This document shows positions 7,970 to 16,807 of a DNA stretch of 64,000 nucleotides, one piece after another. Origin of the DNA: CBDANZ01 sp965197865 (GTDB taxonomy: Bacteria > Acidobacteriota > Vicinamibacteria > Vicinamibacterales > CAVVIG01); contig CBDANZ010000002.1 in NCBI GenBank assembly GCA_965197865.1, positions 434,001 to 498,000 on the forward strand, given 5' to 3'. How positions within the stretch are numbered: position 1 is the stretch's first letter; each line of letters starts with the position of its first letter. A program made the translations under genes and the position numbers. The notes beneath the pieces are model-generated. The model did no database searches. It was not told the origin of the DNA and worked only from the letters and a program-made list of their open reading frames with translations.

Positions 7970-8776
7970 GTGATACGCGACCCTCTCTTTCTTGCGACGG
8001 CCATCGAGGTCGTCGTCCGAGCGGGCGACGTGATGATGTCGCGGTTCGGTCGCGACGTCCGCGTTGACAAGAAGGGCACGATCGATCTGGTCACCGAGGT
8101 GGATCTGGCCATCGAGGGAACGTTTCGGGAGATGGTGGGGGAGCGCTTCCCCGATCACGCCGTGCTCGCCGAAGAAATGGGCGGCAGCGCGACGCCGCCG
8201 GCCGGCCCCTGCTGGGTGTTCGATCCAATCGATGGCACGACGAACTTTGCGCACGGGTTGCCTATCTTCTGCTCGTCGCTGGCGCTCGAGATCGACGGCG
8301 TAGCCGACCTCGCCGCCATTTACGACCCGACCAGAGAAGAACTTTTCACAGCGGAGCGCGGCGGCGGCGCCTTCCTGAACGGCCGGGCAATTCACGTTTC
8401 GTTCACGCGCACACTCTTGGATGCAGTGCTCGTCACCGGCTTCCCGTACGACGTGCACGAACGGGTCGTCGAGGTCGTCGGTCTGTTCGGCGCGTTCGTA
8501 GGCCGCGCCCGCGCCGTTCGCCGACTCGGGTCGGCGGCTCTCGATCTCTGTTACGTGGCTGCGGGACGAATGGACGGATTCTGGGAGAGTGATCTGAAGC
8601 CGTGGGACATCGCCGGCGGTTCGCTTCTCGTCGCCGAGGCCGGCGGAAGCGTCACCACGATGCTCGGCGGGCCGTTCTCGTCTCGAGCGGGCGACGTACT
8701 CGCCACCAATGGCCTGTTGCACGAACACATGCTGGAAGTCATTCGAACGTTCCGGCGCGGTCGTTCGCGGGCCTGA
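7970..8776 (+). CDS. Inositol-1-monophosphatase family phosphatase
   Basis: A 268-residue Mg-dependent phosphatase (inositol monophosphatase/CysQ/FBPase superfamily). The metal-binding motif DPIDGTTNFAHGLP, the upstream EE pair (LAEEMGG), and the C-terminal GSAALDLCYVAAGRMDGFWE and WDIAGGSLLVAEAGG are all present. GTG start at 7970, 11 bases after the HATPase gene. It is followed by a strong hairpin at 8794-8830. It could hydrolyse inositol phosphate, fructose bisphosphate or PAP; the motifs favour inositol monophosphatase. Confidence 0.9.
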   Translation: MIRDPLFLATAIEVVVRAGDVMMSRFGRDVRVDKKGTIDLVTEVDLAIEGTFREMVGERFPDHAVLAEEMGGSATPPAGPCWVFDPIDGTTNFAHGLPIFCSSLALEIDGVADLAAIYDPTREELFTAERGGGAFLNGRAIHVSFTRTLLDAVLVTGFPYDVHERVVEVVGLFGAFVGRARAVRRLGSAALDLCYVAAGRMDGFWESDLKPWDIAGGSLLVAEAGGSVTTMLGGPFSSRAGDVLATNGLLHEHMLEVIRTFRRGRSRA

Positions 8777-8793
8777 AAGGTCTGCGCTACACG

Positions 8794-8830
8794 CGACAGG
8801 CGGCGGCCCTTTCAGGGCCGCCGCCTGTCG
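8794..8830. repeat. Perfect 17-bp inverted repeat with 3-base loop (REP-like, possible terminator)
   Basis: Arms 8794-8810 and 8814-8830 are exact reverse complements (CGACAGGCGGCGGCCCT), with loop TTC. It lies 17 bases after the phosphatase stop. There is no T-tract, and the core GGCGGCCCT-loop-AGGGCCGCC recurs at 9037 and 43734, so it belongs to a dispersed REP-like family and may also end transcription. Confidence 0.75.
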
Positions 8831-8970
8831 ACCAGAGCGGACGGCGTGATATCCGCGAGAGACACCCCACTTCGAGTGACCCGTTTTTCGGCCTATTTTC
8901 CTCAACGCGACTGGCATCGCTCCTGCTGTCTATTTTCGCGGGCCCAAGAGGCCTTCTCCACGGGCCTAGG

Positions 8971-9006
8971 AGGCCCGCGCTACAGAACTGAGAGGCCCGC
9001 GCTACA
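8971..9006. repeat. Two direct copies of AGGCCCGCGCTACA
   Basis: Copies at 8971-8984 and 8993-9006, 22 bases apart, within the 300-base gap between the phosphatase gene and the barrel gene. The phrase resembles the GTAGCGCGGGCCT flank of the REP-like family in this window. The rest of the gap holds no gene that I can support. Confidence 0.5.
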
Positions 9007-9036
9007 AAGACGGGCCGCGCGAGAAGGACCGAGTAG

Positions 9037-9057
9037 GGCGGCCCTTTCAGGGCCGCC
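9037..9057. repeat. REP-like hairpin, copy 2
   Basis: Stem GGCGGCCCT (9037-9045) and AGGGCCGCC (9049-9057) with loop TTC, 26 bases before the barrel gene start. Same core as 8794-8830 and, inverted, 43734-43754. A partial copy (GTAGCGCAGTCCTTTCAGGG) lies at 9801-9820. Confidence 0.65.
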
Positions 9058-9082
9058 GCAGCATCACATGCGAGGAGCTGCC

Positions 9083-9793
9083 ATGCGTAGACTGCTGATT
9101 GCCGTTGGCCTCGTCGCGCTGGTGACGGGCTTTGTCGCTGCCCCGCCGAGCGCCGCGCAGCAATCGTTCGATTTGTACCTCGGCGGCTTCGCGCCGTCGA
9201 GCGAGGACGCGCGATCGCGTTCCGGAGGGCGGAGCGACGATGTGCTGGTGAACAACCTGAACTTTCTCAAGTTCAACATCAAGGATTTCACCAACGTTAC
9301 GGTTGGTGGCGAATGGCTGGTGGGTCTTGGCGATCGTTTCGACGCCGGGCTCGGGCTCGGCATCTACTCAAAGAGCGTGCCGAGCGTGTACGCCGACCTC
9401 GTGAAGGAGGATTTCTCGGAGATCCAGCAGAACCTCAAACTTAGGGTGGTGCCGTTCACGGCCACCGTGCGCTTTCTACCGCTCGGCCGCGAGGCGGCGA
9501 TCCAGCCGTACTTCGGCGCGGGCGTCGGCGTGTTGCGATGGCGCTACAGCGAGAGTGACGAGTTCGTCGACTCCGACAATAACATCTTCCGCGAGAGCTT
9601 CATCGGAAGCGGGGGCGCGTCAGGGCCGATCGTTCTTGGAGGCCTGCGCGTCCCGGTCGACTCGTGGGGCATCGGCGGAGAAATCCGCTACCAGAACGCC
9701 GAATGAACGCTGCCGGCCGACCAAGGGTTCTCGGCGAAGAAGATCGATCTCGGTGGTTTCAATTATTTGTTGACGTTCAACCTTCGCTTCTGA
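9083..9793 (+). pseudogene. Outer-membrane beta-barrel protein, in-frame stop near 3' end
   Basis: ATG 9083 is preceded by a GAGGAG ribosome site. The product has a signal peptide (LLIAVGLVALVTG, cleavage near SAAQQ) and alternating barrel strands (ATVRFLPLG, PYFGAGVGVLRWRY). TGA at 9704-9706 stops it at 207 residues. Beyond that stop the same frame continues for 28 codons and ends in YLLTFNLRF, a final barrel strand with the C-terminal Phe that Bam recognises. So the stop removes the last strand and the insertion signal, which should prevent outer-membrane assembly. An alternative ATG at 9068 is possible. The function of the intact protein is unknown. Confidence 0.65.
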
Positions 9794-9879
9794 CGGTTGC
9801 GTAGCGCAGTCCTTTCAGGGCCGCGTTGACGCGTGGCTGAAAGCCCAGCGGTACGTTTCACACGCCCGGTCGGCGCTGT

Positions 9880-10705
9880 CCGTCGGTACAGGGCCACGCC
9901 GCCTCCTTCGCACGAACGTGAAAACCCCTCCAGTAGATGCGGATTGTTGCGTGCAAGCGCCGCGAGGATGTCGCCGCCCTCTGCACCTCTTCGACCATGA
10001 CCCATCCGACAAACGGCCGTGCTCCTTCTAGCGCAGTGCGCCAGACCTTGCCGTTTCCTTCGTGCACTGAGAACACGGCTCAGGAGAACACCTGCATGTA
10101 GTAGCCGAGCGACCCCCTGCTCGCCATGATCGCCGTGCGGTTGTACTCGGTTGCGAGGCACGAACTGACCTTCTTCCTGTCGAGAGCGTTGGGTCGGTCC
10201 CATTGCACCTCGGTCACCATCGGCGCGTTTGCATCGAGCGGCGTTGCATCGATTGGAGCACTACTCCATCAGCAGCGCGACCGCAACCGTGATGAGCGCG
10301 ATGAGCATCGGCTCGGTCATTGGCGTAGCCTGGAGATACAGCACGTTGGCGTCAAACGCGAACACTGCGGCGCCGGCGGCCGCGGCGCAGAGCGACCCTG
10401 TGATGGTTGAAACAATTCACGCCACAGCGGCGGTGGCAAAAACGAATGAAAGAATCGAGAAGGCGACCACCGAAGCCCCGGTACGATAGAAGAGAATCGA
10501 TCTAGACCGGGATGGCGTTCAGTAAGTGGGGAAGCGGCAGCCAGATGGCGCCGATTTGCCGCCATCCAAGCGTAAGGCTGTCGACGATCTGTCAAGCGAC
10601 GATGGGGTGCCAGCGGGCGTCGTAATGCCTGAGCGTCAGGTCGAGACGCGCCTGATGAATGGCGACGGCAGTGGCGCCGAGGGCTGACGCGGCGGGTATA
10701 ATCAT
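9880..10705 (-). pseudogene. Fossil GT39-like membrane glycosyltransferase
   Basis: No long frame exists, but translating the minus strand in pieces gives a family I recognise: LRHYDARWHPIVA, then TLGWRQIGAIWLPLPHLLN, then ANVLYLQATPMTEPMLIAL, then VQWDRPNALDRKKVSS and a C-terminal GDILAALARNNPHLLEGF ending near 9880. These are hallmarks of acidobacterial dolichyl-phosphate-mannose-type (GT39) membrane glycosyltransferases. At least three in-frame stops and several frame changes separate them, and the total (about 275 codons) is roughly half the expected length, so an internal deletion is likely. It would have started near 10705, divergent from the VTT gene. Confidence 0.6.
10697..10702 (+). 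promoter_or_regulatory. TATAAT -10 element for the VTT gene
   Basis: A perfect TATAAT ends 14 bases before ATG 10717, with no clear ribosome site between them. The transcript would be almost leaderless. No convincing -35 is visible. Confidence 0.45.
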
Positions 10706-11002
10706 CCGTTTATCTTATGAGGAGAATCCTCGACTGGGCTCAAGGCCTCGCGTTGTCGCTCGGCGCGCCAGGTCTATTCGTCGTCGGGGTCCTCGACTCA
10801 TCGTTTCTGTCGGTTCCTGAAATCAACGACGTGCTGGTGGTCTGGATGGTCACGCGGCACAAGTCGCGGATGGTGCTCTATGCTTCAGCTGCCACCCTCG
10901 GGTCGATTTGCGGGTGTCTGATTCTGTATTGGATCGGCCGTAGGAGCGGCAGTGCCGTGGCCACGAAGTGGTTCGGCTCCACTCGAGGCGAACGCGCCTT
11001 AG

Positions 11003-12483
11003 CAGCCCGTGGTGAAAGTCGATCGAGCAGCCCCTTGTTATTGGCGAGGGGATCGACAGGATCGATCCCGCTCCTTACACTGTGGCGCATGGCCATGGGC
11101 ACCCGCGACCCCGAACAACCTCCGTTGTGGATTGCCGCGTCGGATCTGCCGGTCTCGCCTGGGCATCCGTTCTACACGCGCTTGAATGCGTTGCTGGATG
11201 CCGACGGCTTCGACACCTTCGTGGAAGACGCCTGTCGATCCTTCTACGCGCCGGTGTTGGGCCGCCCGAGTCTGGCGCCCGGTCGCTACTTCCGCTTGTT
11301 GCTGGTTGGGTACTTCGAAGGCATCGATTCGGAGCGCGGCATCGCATGGCGTGCGGCGGACTCGCTGGCGGTGCGGAGCTTCCTGCGACTCGGGCTGGAG
11401 GAGGCGGCCCCGGATCACTCGACGATTTCGCGCACCCGCCGCGTGATCGATGTGGAGACGCACCGGGCGGTGTTCACGTGGGTCCAGCAGCGCCTGGCGG
11501 CCGCCGGCCTGTTGAAGGGCCGGACGATCGCGATCGACGCGACGACGTTGGAGGCCAACGCCGCCATGCGGAGTATCGTGCGCCGGGACACGGGGGAAGC
11601 CTACCAGGCGTATCTGACCCGCCTCGCCGCCGCCTCGGGGATCAAGACGCCGACGCGCGAAGTCTTGGCGCGGTTTGATCGCACGCGGAAGAAGAAAACC
11701 TCGAACAGCGAGTGGACCAGCCCCAGCGATCCTGATGCGAAGGTCGCGAAAATGAAAGACGGCCAGACGCACTTGGCGCACAAAGCCGAGCATGCGATCG
11801 ATCTGGAGAGCGGCGCGTTGGTCGCGGTGACGGTGCAGGGCGCCGATCAGGGCGACACGAGGACGCTTGTCACGGCGGCGATCACGGCGGCCGAACAGGT
11901 GGAAGCCGCGCACGCGACGACCGACGCGCGCGGGAGGTTGGAGGACATCGTCGCGGACAAGGGCTATCACAGCAACGAGACGATGGTAGACCTGGCTGCG
12001 GTGGGCCTGCGGTCGTACATTTCGGAACCCGACCGTGGCCGGCGCGATTGGTCCGACGCACCGGATGCGTACGCGCCCGTCCATGGGAATCGCCGCCGTC
12101 TCCGGGGCGCCCGCGGGCGACGCTTGCGGCGGCGACGGGCGGAACTCGCCGAGCGATCGTTTGCCCACCTCTATGAGACCGGCGGGATGCGACGCACGCA
12201 CTTGCGGGGACACGACAACATCTTGAAGCGTCTACTGATTCATGGCGGCGGCTTCAACTTGGGGCTCGCGATGCGCCAGTGCCTCGGCATCGGCACGCCA
12301 CGGCGCTTGCAGGGCCGCGCCGCAGGCGTCTTGGCTGTCTTCATCGCCGTATGGGCGCGCCTCGGCGCTCTCTGGGGGAACCATGAACCAAGATTCGTTG
12401 ATCGATCGCCGGGGTCGTCGCCGCGTCATTGTTTTGAGCTGCTACCCGTCGCCGCGTGAATCGCAGGGTTTAAACACAGACTG
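11003..12483 (+). mobile_element. IS1182/IS5-superfamily insertion sequence, 1481 bp
   Basis: Bounded by TTAG on both sides (10999-11002 and 12484-12487), the target duplication. Terminal repeats are imperfect: left CAGCCCGTGGTGAAAGTC and right (reverse complement) CAGTCTGTGTTTAAACCC, 12 of 18 matching. The left end matches the terminal repeat of the 158-bp MITEs at 17 of 18 positions. It carries one transposase gene. Boundaries were set by reconstructing the uninterrupted VTT gene. Confidence 0.85.
11089..12459 (+). CDS. DDE transposase, DUF772 plus DDE_Tnp_1 type
   Basis: A 456-residue transposase starting at ATG 11089 (or 11095). N-terminal DUF772-like part: GRYFRLLLVGYFEGIDSERG and PDHSTISRTRR. 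Catalytic core: IAIDATTLEANAAM with the first Asp, IVADKGYHSNETM with the second Asp, and a C-terminal ERSFAHLYETGGMRR region carrying the Glu, followed by RGHDNILKRLLIHGGGFNLGL. The frame is also open upstream through the IS end into the VTT gene, so an accidental VTT-transposase fusion could be made from the VTT promoter. The internal start is the biologically sensible one. Confidence 0.85.
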   Translation: MAMGTRDPEQPPLWIAASDLPVSPGHPFYTRLNALLDADGFDTFVEDACRSFYAPVLGRPSLAPGRYFRLLLVGYFEGIDSERGIAWRAADSLAVRSFLRLGLEEAAPDHSTISRTRRVIDVETHRAVFTWVQQRLAAAGLLKGRTIAIDATTLEANAAMRSIVRRDTGEAYQAYLTRLAAASGIKTPTREVLARFDRTRKKKTSNSEWTSPSDPDAKVAKMKDGQTHLAHKAEHAIDLESGALVAVTVQGADQGDTRTLVTAAITAAEQVEAAHATTDARGRLEDIVADKGYHSNETMVDLAAVGLRSYISEPDRGRRDWSDAPDAYAPVHGNRRRLRGARGRRLRRRRAELAERSFAHLYETGGMRRTHLRGHDNILKRLLIHGGGFNLGLAMRQCLGIGTPRRLQGRAAGVLAVFIAVWARLGALWGNHEPRFVDRSPGSSPRHCFELLPVAA

Positions 12484-12804
12484 TTAGCGGCCGTTCAGCG
12501 CTACGGCGTGATGGCGGTGCTCGTTCCGTCGCTTCTGCCGCCGCCGATGCCGTTCAAGATTTTTGTCCTCCTGGCCGGCATCGTCCGCATCCCGATGCCG
12601 CGCTTCGTCGCGGCCGTCGGGATCGGCCGCGGGACGAGGTACTTCGGCGAAGGGATCCTGGCGCTTCGCTACGGCGACCAGACGATGACCTTCATTCACG
12701 AGCACAGCCGGACGCTGGCGATCGCGCTTGCCGTTCTCCTTGCCGCGGGCCTGGTCGGCTACCTCCTGTGTGGCAAAACACAGGCTCCGGAACGCCGATA
12801 AACA

Positions 12805-12810
12805 TATACT
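12805..12810 (+). promoter_or_regulatory. TATACT -10-like element before the GT2 gene
   Basis: The hexamer ends 11 bases before ATG 12822, similar to the arrangement at 10697. It would give a very short leader. It sits just after the stop of the broken VTT gene and could uncouple the glycosyltransferase from the IS. No -35 was recognised. Confidence 0.35.
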
Positions 12811-12821
12811 GCCTGGAAGCC

Positions 12822-13826
12822 ATGGTCGAACTAAGCGTCGTCATCCCCATCCGGAACGAGGCGGCGGCGCTCGAAGAGCTGCACCGCGAACTCACGAGCA
12901 CGCTGGACCGGTGGGGACGGTCGTACGAAATCATCGCGATCGATGATGGCAGCACCGACGAGAGCTTTTCGGTGCTCACGCGCCTGCAGGCGGCCGATTC
13001 GCGCTTGCGAGTGATCCTTTTTCGCCGCAACTTTGGGCAGAGTGCTGCGTTTGCCGCCGGCTTCGAGCACGCACGCGGCCGCCTCGTCGTCACCTCGGAC
13101 GGCGACCTCCAGAACGATCCGCGCGACATCCCCGCGATGATCGAGAAGCTTGAAAGCGGGTTCGACATCGTCTGCGGCTGGCGCAAGAACCGGAAAGACG
13201 CGTTCTTCTCGCGCACGATCCCATCGAGGCTGGCGAATCGGCTGATCTCCTTGGCGACCGGCGTGCGTCTGCACGACTCCGGCTGCTCGCTCAGGGTGTT
13301 CCGGGCCGAAGTGGTGAAGCCGCTTAAGCTGTACGGCGAAATGCACCGCTTTCTGCCTGCGATCGCGAGCGAGCAGGGCGTCTCGATTACCGAGGTCGTC
13401 GTCAACCATCGCGCCCGGCGCCACGGCGTGTCCAAGTACGGCATCTCGCGCACGGTGCGCGTCGTCCTCGACTTGCTGACGGTGAAGTTTCTGATGACCT
13501 ATTCCACCAGGCCGCTGCAGATTTTCGGGTTGATTGGGCTGGTCATGGGGTTGCTCGGCATGGCGGTGACCGGCTGGCTCGCCTACATTCGCCTGTTCGC
13601 CTACGAGTCGATCGCCGATCGTCCGCTGCTCCTGTTCGGGATCCTTCTCATCTTCACCGGTGTGCAGCTTGTGACGCTGGGGTTGCTGGCCGAGATGCAG
13701 GCGCGGACCTACCACGAGTCTCAGAAAAAGCCTACCTATGTAATTCGAGAAGTTCTTGAAGCGACGTCAGGCGACACGTACCCTGCCAGCCGGATGTCGC
13801 GCGATGGCCGATCTCTTCGTCTCTGA
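12822..13826 (+). CDS. Family 2 glycosyltransferase, polyprenyl-phosphate type (DPM1/ArnC-like)
   Basis: A 334-residue membrane-associated glycosyltransferase. The N-terminal GT-A domain shows VVIPIRNEAAAL, IAIDDGSTDES and the TSDGDLQNDP metal-binding stretch. Two C-terminal transmembrane helices (QIFGLIGLVMGLLGM and LLFGILLIFTGVQLV) give the ArnC/DPM layout that makes polyprenyl-phosphate sugars on the cytoplasmic face. ATG 12822 follows a TATACT element. It overlaps the next gene by 23 bases. The polyprenyl-P-sugar would feed the GT39-like membrane enzymes nearby. Confidence 0.88.
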   Translation: MVELSVVIPIRNEAAALEELHRELTSTLDRWGRSYEIIAIDDGSTDESFSVLTRLQAADSRLRVILFRRNFGQSAAFAAGFEHARGRLVVTSDGDLQNDPRDIPAMIEKLESGFDIVCGWRKNRKDAFFSRTIPSRLANRLISLATGVRLHDSGCSLRVFRAEVVKPLKLYGEMHRFLPAIASEQGVSITEVVVNHRARRHGVSKYGISRTVRVVLDLLTVKFLMTYSTRPLQIFGLIGLVMGLLGMAVTGWLAYIRLFAYESIADRPLLLFGILLIFTGVQLVTLGLLAEMQARTYHESQKKPTYVIREVLEATSGDTYPASRMSRDGRSLRL

Positions 13827-15530
13827 CGTGGGTTCATCTGAACGGCTTGCGGCTGGTGTTGGCGACCGGAAGGCGACACCGATCCTGGAGCGCCGACCGC
13901 GCCGCGTCGCATGGATGTTGCTGCTCGCGTCCGCGTCGACGGCGCTGCTAACGGGACTGATCGGAACCGCCCTGGTTCTCAGTCCCTTGATGGACTTCCC
14001 GAACCTGGTTGGCCCGGCGTTCCTGGGCCAAGTCGGGATCGCTGCCGGTCTGACCATCATCAGCCTCATGCTGCGGAGTCTGCGGTGGGCCTTCCTGCTG
14101 TGCCGCGCCCAGGTACGCATTCCGATTCGGAACGCGTATATCGGGTATTTCGCCGGACTCAGCCTCTTGCTCACGCCGTTTCTTCTCGGCGAGATCACTG
14201 TCCGGGCGGCCGTTCATCGTGCTCGAGGAGGCGTGCCTATTGCGACGACGGTGGTGATCAATCTATGGGAACGATTTCTGGATCTCGTGGCGCTCGGATT
14301 GATGACTGGACGCTGGCGATCGTGCTTGGCCTGGCGAACCCGTGGACCCTGGGTTTGCTCGCCGGAGCGGCGCTCACGTTGTCGGCTCCAGTCCGCCGGC
14401 TGTGCCTTCAGGCTGCGATGGTTGTGGCGCGTCCGACCGCAGATCTGTTTGACGGAGATCGCACGCCTGACGTTGGGCGACTGATGGAATCGAAGGCGTG
14501 GGCGGCCGCACTCGCGGTGAGCGTCGCTGCATGGATATTGCCGGGCATTGCGTTCTGGCGGGTGGCCGGCGTGTGGGGTCATCCCTTCGATCCGATCAGC
14601 GCCGAGTACGCCTACGCGGCGTCGGCAAGCCTGGGCGGTCTGGTGCTCGCGCTAGGCGGCGTGCTGGTGGCCGGCGGGCGGTTGTTGACCGAGCTCGAGG
14701 CGACTGGATTCCCCACCGTGTCGGCAGTCCTTTCCGTGTTCGGCGTGCGACTCGCCACCCTTGGGGTGGCGACAATGCTCGGCGGTGTGTTCCTGCTGAT
14801 TCACCTCAGGACGCGCGCCTCCGGCGGCGCGGCGCACTTCGACACGATCGCCGACACGTACGACGCGCAGGTTCCCGAGTCGCGGCGGGAAGCACTGCTC
14901 ACGAGGAAGACCGAGTTGATGCGCGAGATGCTCGAACGACTCGGAATCGGGCCTCGCGGCCTCGACGCCGGGTGCGGACAGGGTGCGTACGTCGTGCGGA
15001 TGCGGCAGTTCGGATTCGACGTGACCGGAATCGACGCGTCGGCTGGCCAGGTCGAGCTCGCGGCACAACACGTCGCGTCGGCGGGACTCGTGACTACCGG
15101 TTCGGTCCTGCACATTCCCGCTCCTGACGCCTCCTACGATTTCGCCCACACGATCAATACCTTGCACCACCTGGCCTCCGTGGATGAGCAACGCCGTACG
15201 TTTGGCGAGCTCATGCGCGTGCTCCGGCCTGGCGGCGTCCTGTTCGTACACGAGATCAACACGCGCAACATCCTGTTTCGCTTCTACATGGGCTATGTGT
15301 TTCTCTCGCTCAACTGCATAGACGAAGGGGTCGAGCGCTGGCTCTTGCCGAACCGGATGCCGGCATACACTGACGCGCGTGTGATGGCTCTCCGCTACTT
15401 CACGTTCCTTCCCGATTTCGCTCCGCAGCCGGTGGTTCGACTGTTGACGCCTCTGGAGTGTTTGCTCGAAGCGTCTCCGCTGCGCGTGTACTCGGCGCAC
15501 TACATGGCAGTGGTTCAAAAAGAGCCATGA
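13804..15530 (+). pseudogene. Flippase-like (LPG synthase TM) domain fused to a SAM methyltransferase, one frameshift
   Basis: From ATG 13804 the first frame gives a lysylphosphatidylglycerol-synthase-type transmembrane domain (FAGLSLLLTPFLLGEITVRA, VINLWERFLDLVALG). Near 14300 homology moves to the next frame (DDWTLAIVLGLANPWTLG) and continues through further helices to about 14810. It then runs without a break into a class I methyltransferase (LDAGCGQGAYVVRMRQFG, DASYDFAHTINTLHHL, MRVLRPGGVLFVHEINT) ending at 15530. The methyltransferase is therefore genuinely fused to the membrane domain. The single shift could be a real mutation or a sequencing indel. Likely role: lipid-linked or glycolipid modification near the membrane (inference). 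Confidence 0.7.
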
Positions 15531-15892
15531 TCTTGTCTACCGGGGGCCGTCGTCTGTCTTGGCTTCACGCCGTGACCATCCTCGCGGGGATGGAGGCAGT
15601 CGCGGTTGCCGCCTGGCTGGTTCCCGCCTCCGTCCACGTCGTGAGCTGGACGGCTGCGGGACCCTTCCGCGTCGCACTGTTCGCTCCGCGATCTCGGCTG
15701 ATCTGGCTCATGACAGTTGCGCTGATCGTGGCGGCGGCGCTTGTCGGCTGGAGCCGGCGAGTTGGCCTGATGCCGCGGGTCGCCTTAGTCGCAACGGCTC
15801 TGTGCGTGCTCTGGGTGTGGACCATCCCATTTCTGCCGTGGCTCCCGGATCGCGTGCCCGCGCTCCTTCTACTTGCGGGGCCACCAACGTAG
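15527..15892 (+). CDS. Four-helix membrane protein, possibly a truncated N-terminus
   Basis: A 121-residue protein, ATG overlapping the previous stop (ATGA). It is almost entirely hydrophobic helices (VTILAGMEAVAVAAWLVP, LIWLMTVALIVAAALVGW, VALVATALCVLWVWTIPFL, ALLLLAGPP) and stops abruptly at a TAG after LLLLAGPPT. The style resembles the start of larger acidobacterial membrane proteins, so it may be a truncated gene whose 3' part was deleted. No motif reveals a function. Confidence 0.5.
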   Translation: MILSTGGRRLSWLHAVTILAGMEAVAVAAWLVPASVHVVSWTAAGPFRVALFAPRSRLIWLMTVALIVAAALVGWSRRVGLMPRVALVATALCVLWVWTIPFLPWLPDRVPALLLLAGPPT

Positions 15893-16042
15893 AGAACTTT
15901 CCGGCGACGCGCCGGCAGGCTCGCCGTCTTCGGCGCGTGACGAGTCTGTCCTCGTGCTAGGATGGCGGGCGTCGCACGGGAGCTTCCCTGTCAGCCACGA
16001 CTGGAGGCGTCTCGCGCATCGCATACCGGGGAAGAGACGCCT

Positions 16043-16807
16043 ATGCACACGTCGATGAGAATCATGTGCCTGGCCGCTGTTTTTGCCTGCGCTGTTGCCA
16101 TCGCAGCGCCCGCTCAAGCGCAGATGCTTCCCTGGGAAGATCGCCTGTTCGTGAACGTCAGCGGAGGCGGACAGGTCGCGACGCCTGATTTCCAGCCGTC
16201 CCTGTCGTTCCCGCTGTTCGACGAGACGGGAACCCTCGAGGCACCCTATAACATCGATAGCGGAGGTTCCTTCGACGTCAGCGCCGGTGTGCGGATATGG
16301 CAGAACCTAGCCGCGGGCGTCGCGGTCACGCGCTTCTCGCGTTCGAGCGACATCACGCTCGCCGCGCGCGTTCCTCACCCGCTCTTTGTCGATCGCCTTT
16401 GAGATGTTACGGCGATCGCCCGCGGCGTTGGGCATAGTCAGACCGCCGTCCATCTCCAGGCCGTCTGGATGCTGCCGCTTTCCGACAGGATCGATCTGGC
16501 GTTCTCGGCCGGCCCATCGATTTTTGGCGTCAGCTCGGATCTGATCACCACGATCAGGCTCGAGCCCGAGGTGCCGCCGTTCGAGGCGAGGGTCTCCGGC
16601 GTCACGGTCGAACGCGGCAGCGGCACGACGGTGGGCTTCAACGTCGGCGCCGACTGGAGCTATCTCTTCCGGCCTGCCATCGGCGCGGGGACCATGCTAC
16701 GGTACACGCGCGACTCGGGCAATCTAGACGTCCCTGGCGGCGGTACGGTATCGGTGGATGCGGGCGGGTTTCAGATGGGCGCCGGAATCCGGCTACGCTG
16801 GCGCTAG
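16043..16807 (+). pseudogene. Outer-membrane barrel/secreted protein with internal TGA
   Basis: ATG 16043 begins a signal peptide (MRIMCLAAVFACAVAIAAP, cleavage near AQAQM). The same frame is interrupted by TGA at 16400-16402 and then continues to a proper end at 16807 (DAGGFQMGAGIRLRWR). Both halves show beta-barrel texture (VNVSGGGQVATP, GVSSDLITTIRLEPE, GAGTMLRYTRDSG). The family usually reads FDR-R-DVT around the stop, so the TGA is probably a CGA-to-TGA change. Without read-through the product is a 119-residue fragment lacking half the barrel. Confidence 0.65.

Larger units (their letters stand above)
10717..12801 (+). pseudogene. VTT-domain (YqaA/DedA-like) membrane protein split by an insertion sequence
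   Basis: The first 95 codons (10717-11001; MRRILDWAQGLALSLGAPGL, GVLDSSFLSVPEINDVL) and the last 105 (12487-12801; QRYGVMAVLVPSLLPPPMPF, a C-terminal helix and ERR tail) join seamlessly if 11003-12483 and one TTAG copy are removed, giving a 199-residue SNARE-associated/VTT membrane protein. The PSLLPPPMPFK loop is the family hallmark. The IS plus duplication is 1485 bp, a multiple of three, so the downstream part stays in the same phase but is cut off by the transposase stop at 12457. Confidence 0.85.

Noticed and set aside
10717..12459. One 580-residue VTT-transposase protein
   Set aside because: The frame is open by chance across the IS end. The TTAG duplications and the restored VTT gene show two unrelated genes; only the transposase start at 11089 is annotated.
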